Positions 6,397 through 13,011 of a stretch of DNA of 13,962 nt are shown piece by piece. The notes under the pieces are model-generated. The model saw only the letters and a list, made by a program, of their open reading frames with translations. It did not search any database and was not told where the DNA came from. The stretch's first letter is position 1. Each line of letters opens with the position of its first letter. Location of the stretch: NCBI GenBank assembly GCA_964604675.1, contig CAZSAT010000163.1, forward strand, positions 1 to 13,962, written 5' to 3'. Origin of the DNA: CAZSAT01 sp964604675. GTDB lineage: Bacteria; Myxococcota_A; UBA796; CAJQPC01. The position numbers and the translations under genes were made by a program.

Positions 6397-8063
6397 CCGC
6401 CGTCCAGGCGGAACTGCACGGTCGAGGCGGCACCTTCTGCGATGATCACCTCGCGGGGCTCGGAGCGCGTTCCGTCAGCCCGCTCCACCTGGAGATGGTG
6501 CGCGCCCACCGCGAGCTCGTGCAGGCGCAAAGGGGTGACCAGGCCGCTATCTCGACCGTCGATCAGCACCTTGAGGCCGGTGGGACGGGAGGCGAGGAAG
6601 AGGAAGCCCGTGCCGAGGTCCACCGGGCTGCTCTCGGGCGGCTCGTCCTCGAGCTCGTCGGGTGCGGCCTCGATGGTCTCGGGCTCCACCAGCACCCCCG
6701 GGGGCGCGGTTCGGGCAGGGGTCAACGCCGGTTCGGGCGCCGGGACGAGCTGTGGGGGAGCGGCCGGCTCGGGGTCCGGCTCCGGCTCCGGCTCCGGCGC
6801 TGGCTTGAAGGCTGCGGCGGGCTCCTCCTCCGCGGGCGTGGCCACCGCCGCAGCTTCCTCGGCTTCCGGGAGGCCCTGAGGCGCCTGACGCCCCGTCCAC
6901 CAGACCGCCCCGATCAACAGACCGGTGACCGCGGCTCCGAAGATCGCGCCACCGACCAGCGGCGGGGCGACCGTGCTGACGTGCGCCGCTGTCCAGGTGA
7001 CGTCGGCACCGCGGCTCAGCGAGCCTTCTTCGATCGGCGCATCGGGTGCCGACGGCTCCTGGGGGATCTCGTCGGTCGCGGTGGTGTTGTAGGTCTTCAG
7101 CCGCGTGCCGATGCCCGCTACACCGTCGGGGTCGACCTCCCGCAAGAAGTGCGCGAGCTCATCGGGCGAGCAGGGGCCACCGAGCGGGACCAGCGCTTCG
7201 TCGATGGCGTTGGCGAAGGCGGCCGCGTCACCGAAGCGCTCGTCGGGCAGCCGAGCCAGGGCCCAGCCGTGGAGGGCCCGGAGCACCTCGGGCTCGGGGT
7301 ACTCCGGCGGCACCACCAGATCCCCCACGCGCCCATTCAGCACCCTGTGGAGCACCTGGACCTGGTTGAGGCCGACCAGCGGGTTCTCCCCGTTGAGCAG
7401 CTCGTGCAGCATCATGCCGACCGCGTAGAGATCGGCGCGGTGGTCGATGTCGCCGCCCTCGATCTGCTCCGGCGCCATGTAGGCGAACTTGCCCTTGATG
7501 ACCTGGCCTTCCGTGCGCTCCAGCCGGTCCTCGGCGCGGGCCACGCCGAAGTCGATGAGCTTGACCACGCCGCGCACCGACAGCATCACGTTCCGCGGGT
7601 TCACGTCCCGGTGAACGACCCGCATCGGCCGGCCCATCGTGTCGGCGGCGGTGTGCGCGTGCTGCAGGCCACGCAGCACCTGCTGCAGCACGGTGAGCAC
7701 CACGCGCACCGGCACTCGCTGTCCCCGCTTCTGGAGCCGGCGCTGGATGACGCGCAGATCCAGACCCGGCACGTACTCCATCGCGAGGAAGAACTCGCCG
7801 TCCTCGACGCCGAAGTCGTAGACCTGCGCGATGTTCTCGTGATGGAGCTCGCTGTTGATGCGCGCCTCGTCGTGGAACATGCGCACGTAGAGCTCGTCAG
7901 AACCGTTGTCCGCGTGGATCCGCTTGATGGCGCAGAACCGCACGAAGCTGCCGTCGCCCACGCTGCGGCGGGCGAGATCGACCTGCGACATGCCGCCCTT
8001 GCCGAGGCGTTCGAGCAGCACGTAGCTGGCGAAGGATCGCGGATACGAGGTCAATGCGGGCAC
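6393..8063 (-). CDS. Transmembrane Ser/Thr protein kinase with C-terminal PEGA domain
   Basis: This is a 556-residue Hanks-type kinase that would phosphorylate Ser/Thr of cytoplasmic partners in response to an envelope signal. The kinase domain spans about 13-290: Gly loop LGKGGMS (20-26), AIK with Lys47, Glu66 in HDEARIN, HRDVNPRN (151-158) with Asp153 and Asn158, DFG (171-173) and APE (197-199). The catalytic-loop Lys of HRDxK is Asn155 here, as in the HRDVSPxN group common in myxobacteria. A linker (about 325-365) leads to one membrane segment (about 368-389). A Pro/Glu-rich stalk follows (395-480), then a PEGA-like beta domain (about 486-553; ASRPTGLKVLIDGRDSG). The start is GTG 8063, just after an in-frame TAA; an in-frame TTG at 8054 has a better placed AAGGTG site (8068-8063) and may be the true start. 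The stop overlaps the binding-protein start. The external PEGA domain could contact that periplasmic protein (inference). Confidence 0.9.
   Translation of the reverse strand: MPALTSYPRSFASYVLLERLGKGGMSQVDLARRSVGDGSFVRFCAIKRIHADNGSDELYVRMFHDEARINSELHHENIAQVYDFGVEDGEFFLAMEYVPGLDLRVIQRRLQKRGQRVPVRVVLTVLQQVLRGLQHAHTAADTMGRPMRVVHRDVNPRNVMLSVRGVVKLIDFGVARAEDRLERTEGQVIKGKFAYMAPEQIEGGDIDHRADLYAVGMMLHELLNGENPLVGLNQVQVLHRVLNGRVGDLVVPPEYPEPEVLRALHGWALARLPDERFGDAAAFANAIDEALVPLGGPCSPDELAHFLREVDPDGVAGIGTRLKTYNTTATDEIPQEPSAPDAPIEEGSLSRGADVTWTAAHVSTVAPPLVGGAIFGAAVTGLLIGAVWWTGRQAPQGLPEAEEAAAVATPAEEEPAAAFKPAPEPEPEPDPEPAAPPQLVPAPEPALTPARTAPPGVLVEPETIEAAPDELEDEPPESSPVDLGTGFLFLASRPTGLKVLIDGRDSGLVTPLRLHELAVGAHHLQVERADGTRSEPREVIIAEGAASTVQFRLDGG
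6396..6412 (-). promoter_or_regulatory. Hairpin covering the start of the binding-protein gene
   Basis: On the minus-strand transcript TCCGCC (6412-6407), loop TGGAC, and GGCGGA (6401-6396) form a perfect 6-bp stem with a 5-nt loop. The 3' arm holds the only purine-rich, ribosome-site-like sequence and ends on the A of the ATG. It would block free initiation and be opened by ribosomes finishing the kinase gene, consistent with translational coupling. Pairing is seen; the regulatory effect is inferred. Confidence 0.45.
6775..6798 (-). repeat. Hexamer microsatellite in the kinase stalk
   Basis: Four perfect copies of TCCGGC (plus-strand reading) encode the Pro-Glu dipeptide stalk between the membrane segment and the PEGA domain. 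Gain or loss of a unit changes stalk length by two residues without a frameshift. Confidence 0.7.
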
Positions 8064-8134
8064 ACCTTAGCGGCTTCGAGGTGGCCCACCGCAACCCTTG
8101 GGTGACGCCTGTCGCAAGTTCGTCCGGGCGGTCT

Positions 8135-9271
<1,137 letters not shown>

Positions 9272-9330
9272 GAGCCGTGAATAACGCCGGCGGGCCAGCG
9301 TCGAGGGGCACGCGACACATGGAGGACACC

Positions 9331-9768
9331 ATGAAGCGAACCGTGACCCTGACCCTCTCGACGATCCTCGCCGCGCTCACCACGGGCTGCATCGTGATCG
9401 ACGACCACGACCCGGAGGTGACCGTCGTGCACAACGCGACGCCCTACGTCGCCTACGCCGATGCCGGCTGCTACTGGTCGGACAGGGACTACGACTATGT
9501 CTGGTGGTTCGAGGCCGAGGTCTGGGACGACGACGGCTACGGCGACATCGAGGCGGTCTACGCCGACATCTACGATGCGCGCGGCGACTGGGTCGACACC
9601 TTCGAGCTCTACGACGAGACCACCTACCCCGACATCTGGTTCTCGGACTGGCTGCAGTACTACAGCTACCTGGACTGCAGCTACGGCGGCTACGTCGTCG
9701 ACATCGTGGCCTACGACTGGTCCGGTGACTACGACGTGACCTCCATCACACCGTTGACCAGCTGGTAG
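9331..9768 (+). CDS. Small acidic, Tyr/Trp-rich putative lipoprotein
   Basis: This 145-residue protein starts at ATG 9331, with GGAGG at 9321-9325 five nt upstream. MKRTVTLTLSTILAALTTGC is a clear signal peptide ending in Cys20; the lipobox LTTGC has Thr rather than Leu at -3. By hand count the 126-residue mature part has no Lys, 2 Arg, 29 Asp/Glu, 17 Tyr and 9 Trp. Two further Cys residues, in AGCYW and LDCSY, could form a disulfide. Alternating strand-like segments (FEAEVWDDDGYGDIEAVYAD, WVDTFELYD, YVVDIVAYDW) suggest one small beta-sandwich domain. I do not recognise a family. It diverges from the methyltransferase gene with a 59-nt gap. A surface or calcium-binding role is only a guess from charge. 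Confidence 0.8.
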   Translation: MKRTVTLTLSTILAALTTGCIVIDDHDPEVTVVHNATPYVAYADAGCYWSDRDYDYVWWFEAEVWDDDGYGDIEAVYADIYDARGDWVDTFELYDETTYPDIWFSDWLQYYSYLDCSYGGYVVDIVAYDWSGDYDVTSITPLTSW

Positions 9769-9789
9769 GTCGTCGGAGCCCGCGAGATC

Positions 9790-9818
9790 TTGACGCGGGC
9801 CGTCCTGGTCCCTAGACC
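9790..9818 (+). promoter_or_regulatory. Candidate promoter of the glutaredoxin gene
   Basis: TTGACG at 9790-9795 matches the -35 consensus in five of six bases. A 17-nt spacer leads to TAGACC at 9813-9818, a poor -10 box (three of six). A start point 6-8 nt further on would fall at or next to the ATG at 9826, giving a nearly leaderless mRNA, which would suit the absence of a Shine-Dalgarno site there. Confidence 0.3.
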
Positions 9819-9825
9819 AGCGGGC

Positions 9826-10080
9826 ATGCGAACCGTCACGATCTACACCGCCGTGCCCTGTGGCTTCTGCACCGCCGCCAAGGCCCTCCTCTCCGCACGC
9901 AACGTGTCCTACGAGGAGATCGACCTGACGGGTCGCCAGGACGACCGGGTGGCGCTGGTGCAGAAGACGGGGATGCGCACGGTGCCCCAGGTCTTCATCG
10001 GCGACCACTTCGTGGGGGGCTACAACGAGCTCGCCGCGGTCGATCGCGCGGGCGAGCTGGACGCACTGCTCGGCCGTTGA
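9826..10080 (+). CDS. grxC: Glutaredoxin, GrxC type
   Basis: This is an 84-residue cytoplasmic thiol-disulfide oxidoreductase that reduces disulfides and glutathionylated proteins with glutathione. The length is that of class I glutaredoxins. The active site is CGFC (Cys12 and Cys15) after the first strand MRTVTIYT. The glutathione-binding landmarks are TVPQVFIGD (52-60) and GGYNEL (64-69). CGFC mixes the monothiol Grx4-type CGFS motif with a second cysteine, where GrxC proteins usually have CPYC. The ATG 9826 is chosen because the fold begins immediately; an in-frame TTG at 9790 would add an unlikely 12-residue extension. No ribosome site is visible before it. It is a single gene closed by the terminator at 10102-10144. 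Confidence 0.9.
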   Translation: MRTVTIYTAVPCGFCTAAKALLSARNVSYEEIDLTGRQDDRVALVQKTGMRTVPQVFIGDHFVGGYNELAAVDRAGELDALLGR

Positions 10081-10101
10081 GCTGATTTCCTCAAGGATCT
10101 C

Positions 10102-10144
10102 GCCCTGTCAGGCCACAAAGGCTTGACGGGGCAAGATTTTTTTT
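10102..10144 (+). terminator. Rho-independent terminator after grxC
   Basis: Bases 10102-10114 pair with 10120-10132 in a continuous 13-bp stem (11 Watson-Crick pairs, 2 G-U) around an ACAAA loop. Four bases (AAGA) then precede eight T at 10137-10144. It lies 21 nt after the grxC stop and insulates minC. The four-base gap before the T run is slightly unusual; an alternative GGGCAA/TTGCCC stem (10129-10134 with 10143-10148) overlaps it. Confidence 0.8.
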
Positions 10145-10148
10145 GCCC

Positions 10149-10172
10149 TGCTCGTCGAGCACGTGGTATCCC
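10149..10172 (+). promoter_or_regulatory. Dyad and possible extended -10 promoter ahead of minC
   Basis: TGCTCG and CGAGCA flank a central T in a perfect 13-bp dyad (10149-10161), a plausible operator. Just after it TGGTATCCC (10164-10172) resembles an extended -10 element (TGn then TAT). If used, transcription would begin near 10179, giving a leader of about 95 nt before minC. There is no good -35 box. The dyad is seen; the promoter role is inferred. Confidence 0.3.
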
Positions 10173-10236
10173 TCACTCAGGTCTTGACGGGTCCACCCCA
10201 GACCACTCCCCCCCGAGCCTCTTCCCCCCTGGCTCA

Positions 10237-10262
10237 CCCCCTCCCTCCCTCTCCCTCCCCCC
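10237..10262 (-). other. G-quadruplex-capable tract in the minC leader
   Basis: The plus strand is an unbroken 26-base run of C and T. The minus strand therefore reads as G runs of three or more separated by single A or AGA bases, which fits the four-run G-quadruplex pattern. It lies on the template strand for minC, 11 nt before the ATG, within a wider pyrimidine-rich stretch from about 10202 to 10273. Plus-strand mRNA would be C/U-rich and lacks any Shine-Dalgarno site. Confidence 0.6.
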
Positions 10263-10273
10263 GAGCTCTCCTC

Positions 10274-11089
10274 ATGGCATCCCCTGTCGTCGCAACCGCG
10301 TCCGCCAGTGGCGTGGTGTCGCTCGCAGCCGTCGATGGTGTGTTGGTCCTGACCCTGGACTGCACCGCCCGCTTCGATGCACTGCGCACCGCCATCCGAG
10401 ACACCTTCAGCGCCACGCCCGACCGCCACCGCGGCCAGGATGCGCGGCTCGACATCGGCGAGCGCACGATCGACCTGTTCGACCTGCGTCGCCTGGTGCA
10501 CTGCCTGAAGGACGAGTTCGGCGTGAGCGTGCACGGCCTGTACTGCACCCAGGAGACCCTTCGGCGCTACGCGGAGCGGGAGCTCAAGCTCCGGCTCTAC
10601 ACCCATGCGGTGCCGCAGCCCGAAGACGAGGTGGCCGAGATCCACCCCGCCGACCTCGTCGAGGACGAGGTGGTCGAGGTCCCGGAGCCTCCCCCCGAGA
10701 TCGCGGCGGAAGCCGAACTCGCCCTCGACGAGGGTGGTGTCCGGCTGCTCACGATCGACAAGCCGCTCCGAAGTGGCCAGATCATCCGCCATGCCGGCGA
10801 CGTCATCATCTACGGCGACGTGAACCCCGGTGCCGAGGTGGTGGCCTCCGGCAACATCCTCGTGTTCGGTGCCCTCAAGGGCATGGCCCACGCAGGTGCC
10901 CGCGGCGACGTGAGCGCGTGCATCGTCAGTTTCGACTTCCGTCCGACGCAGCTGCGCATCGGGCGGAACATCGCCTTTCCTCCCCGGGAGCAGCTGCGCT
11001 CCCAGGGTCGAAGCTGGTCTCCCCAGGTCGCATGGGTCCAGGGGGAACACATCGTGATCGAGCCCTATCAGGGCCGGCTGCCGCGGTAG
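10274..11089 (+). CDS. minC: Septum site-determining protein MinC
   Basis: This 271-residue FtsZ-assembly inhibitor acts at the cell poles once recruited by MinD. The N-terminal domain (about 12-110; VVSLAAVDGVLVLTLDC) is the FtsZ-antagonising part. A long acidic linker (about 113-155, rich in Glu, Pro and Val) follows. The C-terminal beta-helix (about 158-262) contains RSGQIIRHAGDVIIYGDVNP with the conserved RSGQ MinD-binding motif at 166-169, then GAEVVASGNILVFGALKG and AHAGARGD, all hallmarks of MinC. The length is slightly above the E. coli protein (231 residues), largely through the linker. ATG 10274 is chosen because the fold begins soon after; upstream in-frame codons would encode a low-complexity Pro/Ser stretch. 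No ribosome site precedes the ATG, only pyrimidines. It is the first gene of minCDE. Confidence 0.93.
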   Translation: MASPVVATASASGVVSLAAVDGVLVLTLDCTARFDALRTAIRDTFSATPDRHRGQDARLDIGERTIDLFDLRRLVHCLKDEFGVSVHGLYCTQETLRRYAERELKLRLYTHAVPQPEDEVAEIHPADLVEDEVVEVPEPPPEIAAEAELALDEGGVRLLTIDKPLRSGQIIRHAGDVIIYGDVNPGAEVVASGNILVFGALKGMAHAGARGDVSACIVSFDFRPTQLRIGRNIAFPPREQLRSQGRSWSPQVAWVQGEHIVIEPYQGRLPR

Positions 11090-11104
11090 CGAAGGAGTTC
11101 ACCC

Positions 11105-11914
11105 ATGAGTGAGTGCATCGTCATCACCTCTGGCAAGGGCGGCGTCGGCAAGACGACGACCAGCGCCAACCTCGGAGTGGCCTTGGCCACGTCTGGTCAC
11201 AGGGTCGTCGTGGTCGACGCAGACATCGGTCTGCGCAACCTCGACGTCATCCTCGGCTTGGAGAACCGGATCGTCTACGACCTCGTCCACGTGGTCGAAG
11301 GCGAGTGCCGGTTGAAGCAAGCGGTGATCAAGGACAAGCGCTGCGACAACCTGTTCTTGCTTCCCGCGGCCCAGACCCGTGACAAGAACGCTGTCAGCCC
11401 GGAGCAGATGCGCGACCTGGTCGAGCAGCTGAAGGAGGAGTTCGACTACGTGCTCGTCGACTGCCCGGCTGGCATCGAGCAGGGCTTCAAGAACTCCATC
11501 GCGGGTGCGGACAAGGCCATCGTGGTCACCACGCCCGAGGTCTCCGCCATCCGCGATGCCGACCGCATCATCGGCCTGGTGGAAGCCGCCGAGCTCCCGG
11601 AGCCTCGCCTGGTCATCAACCGCTTCCGCCAGAAGATGGTGGACCGCGGCGAGATGATGGACAAGGACGACGTGCTCGAGATCCTCGCCATCCCACTGGT
11701 CGGCATCGTGCCGGACCATGAGGACGTCATCAAGACCTCCAACATGGGCATGCCGGCTGCCTACGACCAGGAGAGCGTGGTCGGTGAGGCCTACCGCCGC
11801 ATCGCGCGCCGCCTCCAGGGGGAGCCCGACGTGCCCTACATCGCGCTGGAGGAGCAGGGCTTCTGGGGCAACATCAAGAAGTGGATGGGCTTCTCGAACC
11901 GGAGGGCCATCTGA
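11105..11914 (+). CDS. minD: Septum site-determining ATPase MinD
   Basis: This 269-residue P-loop ATPase binds the membrane as an ATP dimer, recruits MinC, and is released by MinE. The deviant Walker A motif is KGGVGKTT (11-18) with signature Lys11 and Lys16. DADIGLRNLD (38-47) and VLVDCPAGIEQG (116-127) are the switch I and switch II regions of the MinD/ParA family. The C-terminus WGNIKKWMGF (254-263) is the amphipathic membrane-targeting helix. AAGGAG at 11092-11097 lies 7 nt before ATG 11105, and 15 nt separate it from minC. Length and motifs are normal (E. coli MinD is 270 residues). Confidence 0.97.
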   Translation: MSECIVITSGKGGVGKTTTSANLGVALATSGHRVVVVDADIGLRNLDVILGLENRIVYDLVHVVEGECRLKQAVIKDKRCDNLFLLPAAQTRDKNAVSPEQMRDLVEQLKEEFDYVLVDCPAGIEQGFKNSIAGADKAIVVTTPEVSAIRDADRIIGLVEAAELPEPRLVINRFRQKMVDRGEMMDKDDVLEILAIPLVGIVPDHEDVIKTSNMGMPAAYDQESVVGEAYRRIARRLQGEPDVPYIALEEQGFWGNIKKWMGFSNRRAI

Positions 11915-12192
11915 TGCGTGAGCTGATCAACCGCTTCTTCGGACCGAAGGGCGTCAGCTCCAAGGACGCCGCCAAGTCCCGCTTGAAGTTCCTGCTGGTC
12001 CACGACCACGTGGACCTGACCCCTGCGCAGCTCGAAGCGATGAAGGCCGAGATCCTCGAGGTCATCGCGCGCTACGTCGAGGTCGACGTGACCGGTGTCG
12101 ACGTGCACCTGCAGCGCGACGAGGGCTCGGTGGCGCTGGTGTCGAACATCCCGGTGCGCCGCGTGAACAACCGCGCGGGAGCGACCGCGTAG
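11914..12192 (+). CDS. minE: Cell division topological specificity factor MinE
   Basis: This 92-residue protein stimulates MinD ATPase and confines MinCD inhibition to the poles. Residues 1-11 (MRELINRFFGP) form the membrane-targeting helix. KSRLKFLLVHDHVDLTP (21-37) is the MinD-contact segment, where the commonly seen Asp-Arg is Asp-His here. The rest is the dimerisation domain with strands YVEVDVTGVDVHLQRDEGSV and ALVSNIPVRR. The ATG overlaps the minD stop by one base (TGATG), with GGAGGG at 11901-11906 seven nt upstream, so the two are translated as a coupled pair. The gene ends 9 nt from the convergent lipoprotein gene. Confidence 0.95.
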   Translation: MRELINRFFGPKGVSSKDAAKSRLKFLLVHDHVDLTPAQLEAMKAEILEVIARYVEVDVTGVDVHLQRDEGSVALVSNIPVRRVNNRAGATA

Positions 12193-12201
12193 TCCGCGGG
12201 T

Positions 12202-12990
12202 TCAGACGCCATGGTCGAGCGGATCACCCAGCGTGATCCGCTCGCTGTGCTCTGGGGGTGTTCCCGCGCAGATCTGATCGAGCAGGGTGAGGAAGCCGTT
12301 CCCGGGTGAGACCGTGTGCTGGTAGAAGCGGAGCCGCACCGACTCGTCGTGCCACGGGCTGAGGTCGACCGCCTGCTCGACGAGCTCACCGGGCGTGCCG
12401 AGGCCGATGCCGATCTCCGGGATGTCGGGGATCAAGGCCTGCTCGGAGTTCAGCCCGGGCACGTGCCCCCCGGTGCTCGACGGAAGCACCGCGGACGCCA
12501 ACACGAGGCCATCGGCGTCCTGGACGTCCAGCGCCCAGTAGATGCCGCGCTCGTCCACCTCGTTGAGCACCGACCAGAACAGGTCGGACGCTTCGACCGT
12601 GAAGACCGGCGTGGTGACGATCGCAACGCTCGCGGGATCGCCGTCGTCGTCGGACCGCAGCGCCACGCCCCAGTCGCCCGCGAAGCCCACACACTCCTCG
12701 CCGTTGAGCGCGGAGATGTCCTGCCCTTCGCCCAGCGCGAGCACGCGCGCACCATCCCAGAGGGTCACATCGGACGCTCCCGGGTAGCCGACGTCGTCCA
12801 AGGCACCGTCCTCGAAGTCGATGCACCACAGCGCATCCTGCACGCTCGGCGCCACGTAGCTGCCCGGGTCGCACACGATGGCGTCCGTGTCGAGCGACGA
12901 GCGCCCCGTGTCGGTCAAGCCGGTGTCGAGTGAGGCGACCTTCAGCTCAGCGATGCAGGCCAGGTGGGCGACAAGAGCTATCGTGGGCAT
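12202..12990 (-). CDS. Putative secreted protein or lipoprotein with beta-sandwich domain, function unknown
   Basis: This 262-residue protein starts at ATG 12990. MPTIALVAHLAC is a short hydrophobic leader ending in Cys12; the -3 position is His, so lipidation is possible but not canonical. A Thr/Asp linker follows (LDTGLTDTGRSSLDTD), typical of surface proteins in this group. The body resembles a jelly-roll carbohydrate-binding or MAM-like domain: WCIDFEDGALDDVG (55-68), a VTTPVF strand, a central FWSVLNEVDERGIYWALDVQ pair, and VDLSPWHDESVRLRFYQHT near the end. It contains several Cys that could pair. I cannot name a family. An in-frame GTG at 13026 would overlap the divergent gene and is less likely. 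No clear ribosome site is present. It faces minE. Confidence 0.75.
   Translation of the reverse strand: MPTIALVAHLACIAELKVASLDTGLTDTGRSSLDTDAIVCDPGSYVAPSVQDALWCIDFEDGALDDVGYPGASDVTLWDGARVLALGEGQDISALNGEECVGFAGDWGVALRSDDDGDPASVAIVTTPVFTVEASDLFWSVLNEVDERGIYWALDVQDADGLVLASAVLPSSTGGHVPGLNSEQALIPDIPEIGIGLGTPGELVEQAVDLSPWHDESVRLRFYQHTVSPGNGFLTLLDQICAGTPPEHSERITLGDPLDHGV
12216..12244. repeat. 12-bp perfect inverted repeat at the minE / lipoprotein junction
   Basis: CGAGCGGATCAC (12216-12227) and GTGATCCGCTCG (12233-12244) flank a CCAGC loop. The hairpin begins 24 nt past the minE stop and lies inside the last codons of the convergent gene. No T tract follows on either strand, so it is not a classic intrinsic terminator. 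It could be a bidirectional transcript-end or mRNA-stabilising hairpin, or a protein-binding dyad. Confidence 0.6.
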
Positions 12991-13011
12991 GCCACACCCT
13001 ACCCGGACCGT

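Noticed and set aside
5422..6879. 485-codon plus-strand open frame opposite the binding protein and kinase genes
   Set aside because: Antisense shadow of two well-supported genes; the translation has no recognisable domain and ends in Gly/Ser repeats complementary to the Pro/Glu stalk.
6345..8105. 586-codon plus-strand open frame opposite the kinase gene
   Set aside because: The minus strand encodes a complete Hanks kinase with all motifs; the plus-strand product is Arg/His/Gly-rich shadow.
8064..8134. Terminator or promoter between the methyltransferase and kinase genes
   Set aside because: Only short imperfect dyads (for example GGTGG/CCACC) and no T tract or consensus promoter boxes were found in these 71 bases.
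10184..10212. TTGACG at 10184 as a minC promoter -35 box
   Set aside because: The bases 16-18 nt downstream are a run of C with no -10-like hexamer.
10163..10273. Upstream GTG extension of MinC
   Set aside because: It would add 37 Pro/Ser-rich low-complexity residues encoded by the pyrimidine tract, absent from the MinC fold, with no ribosome site.
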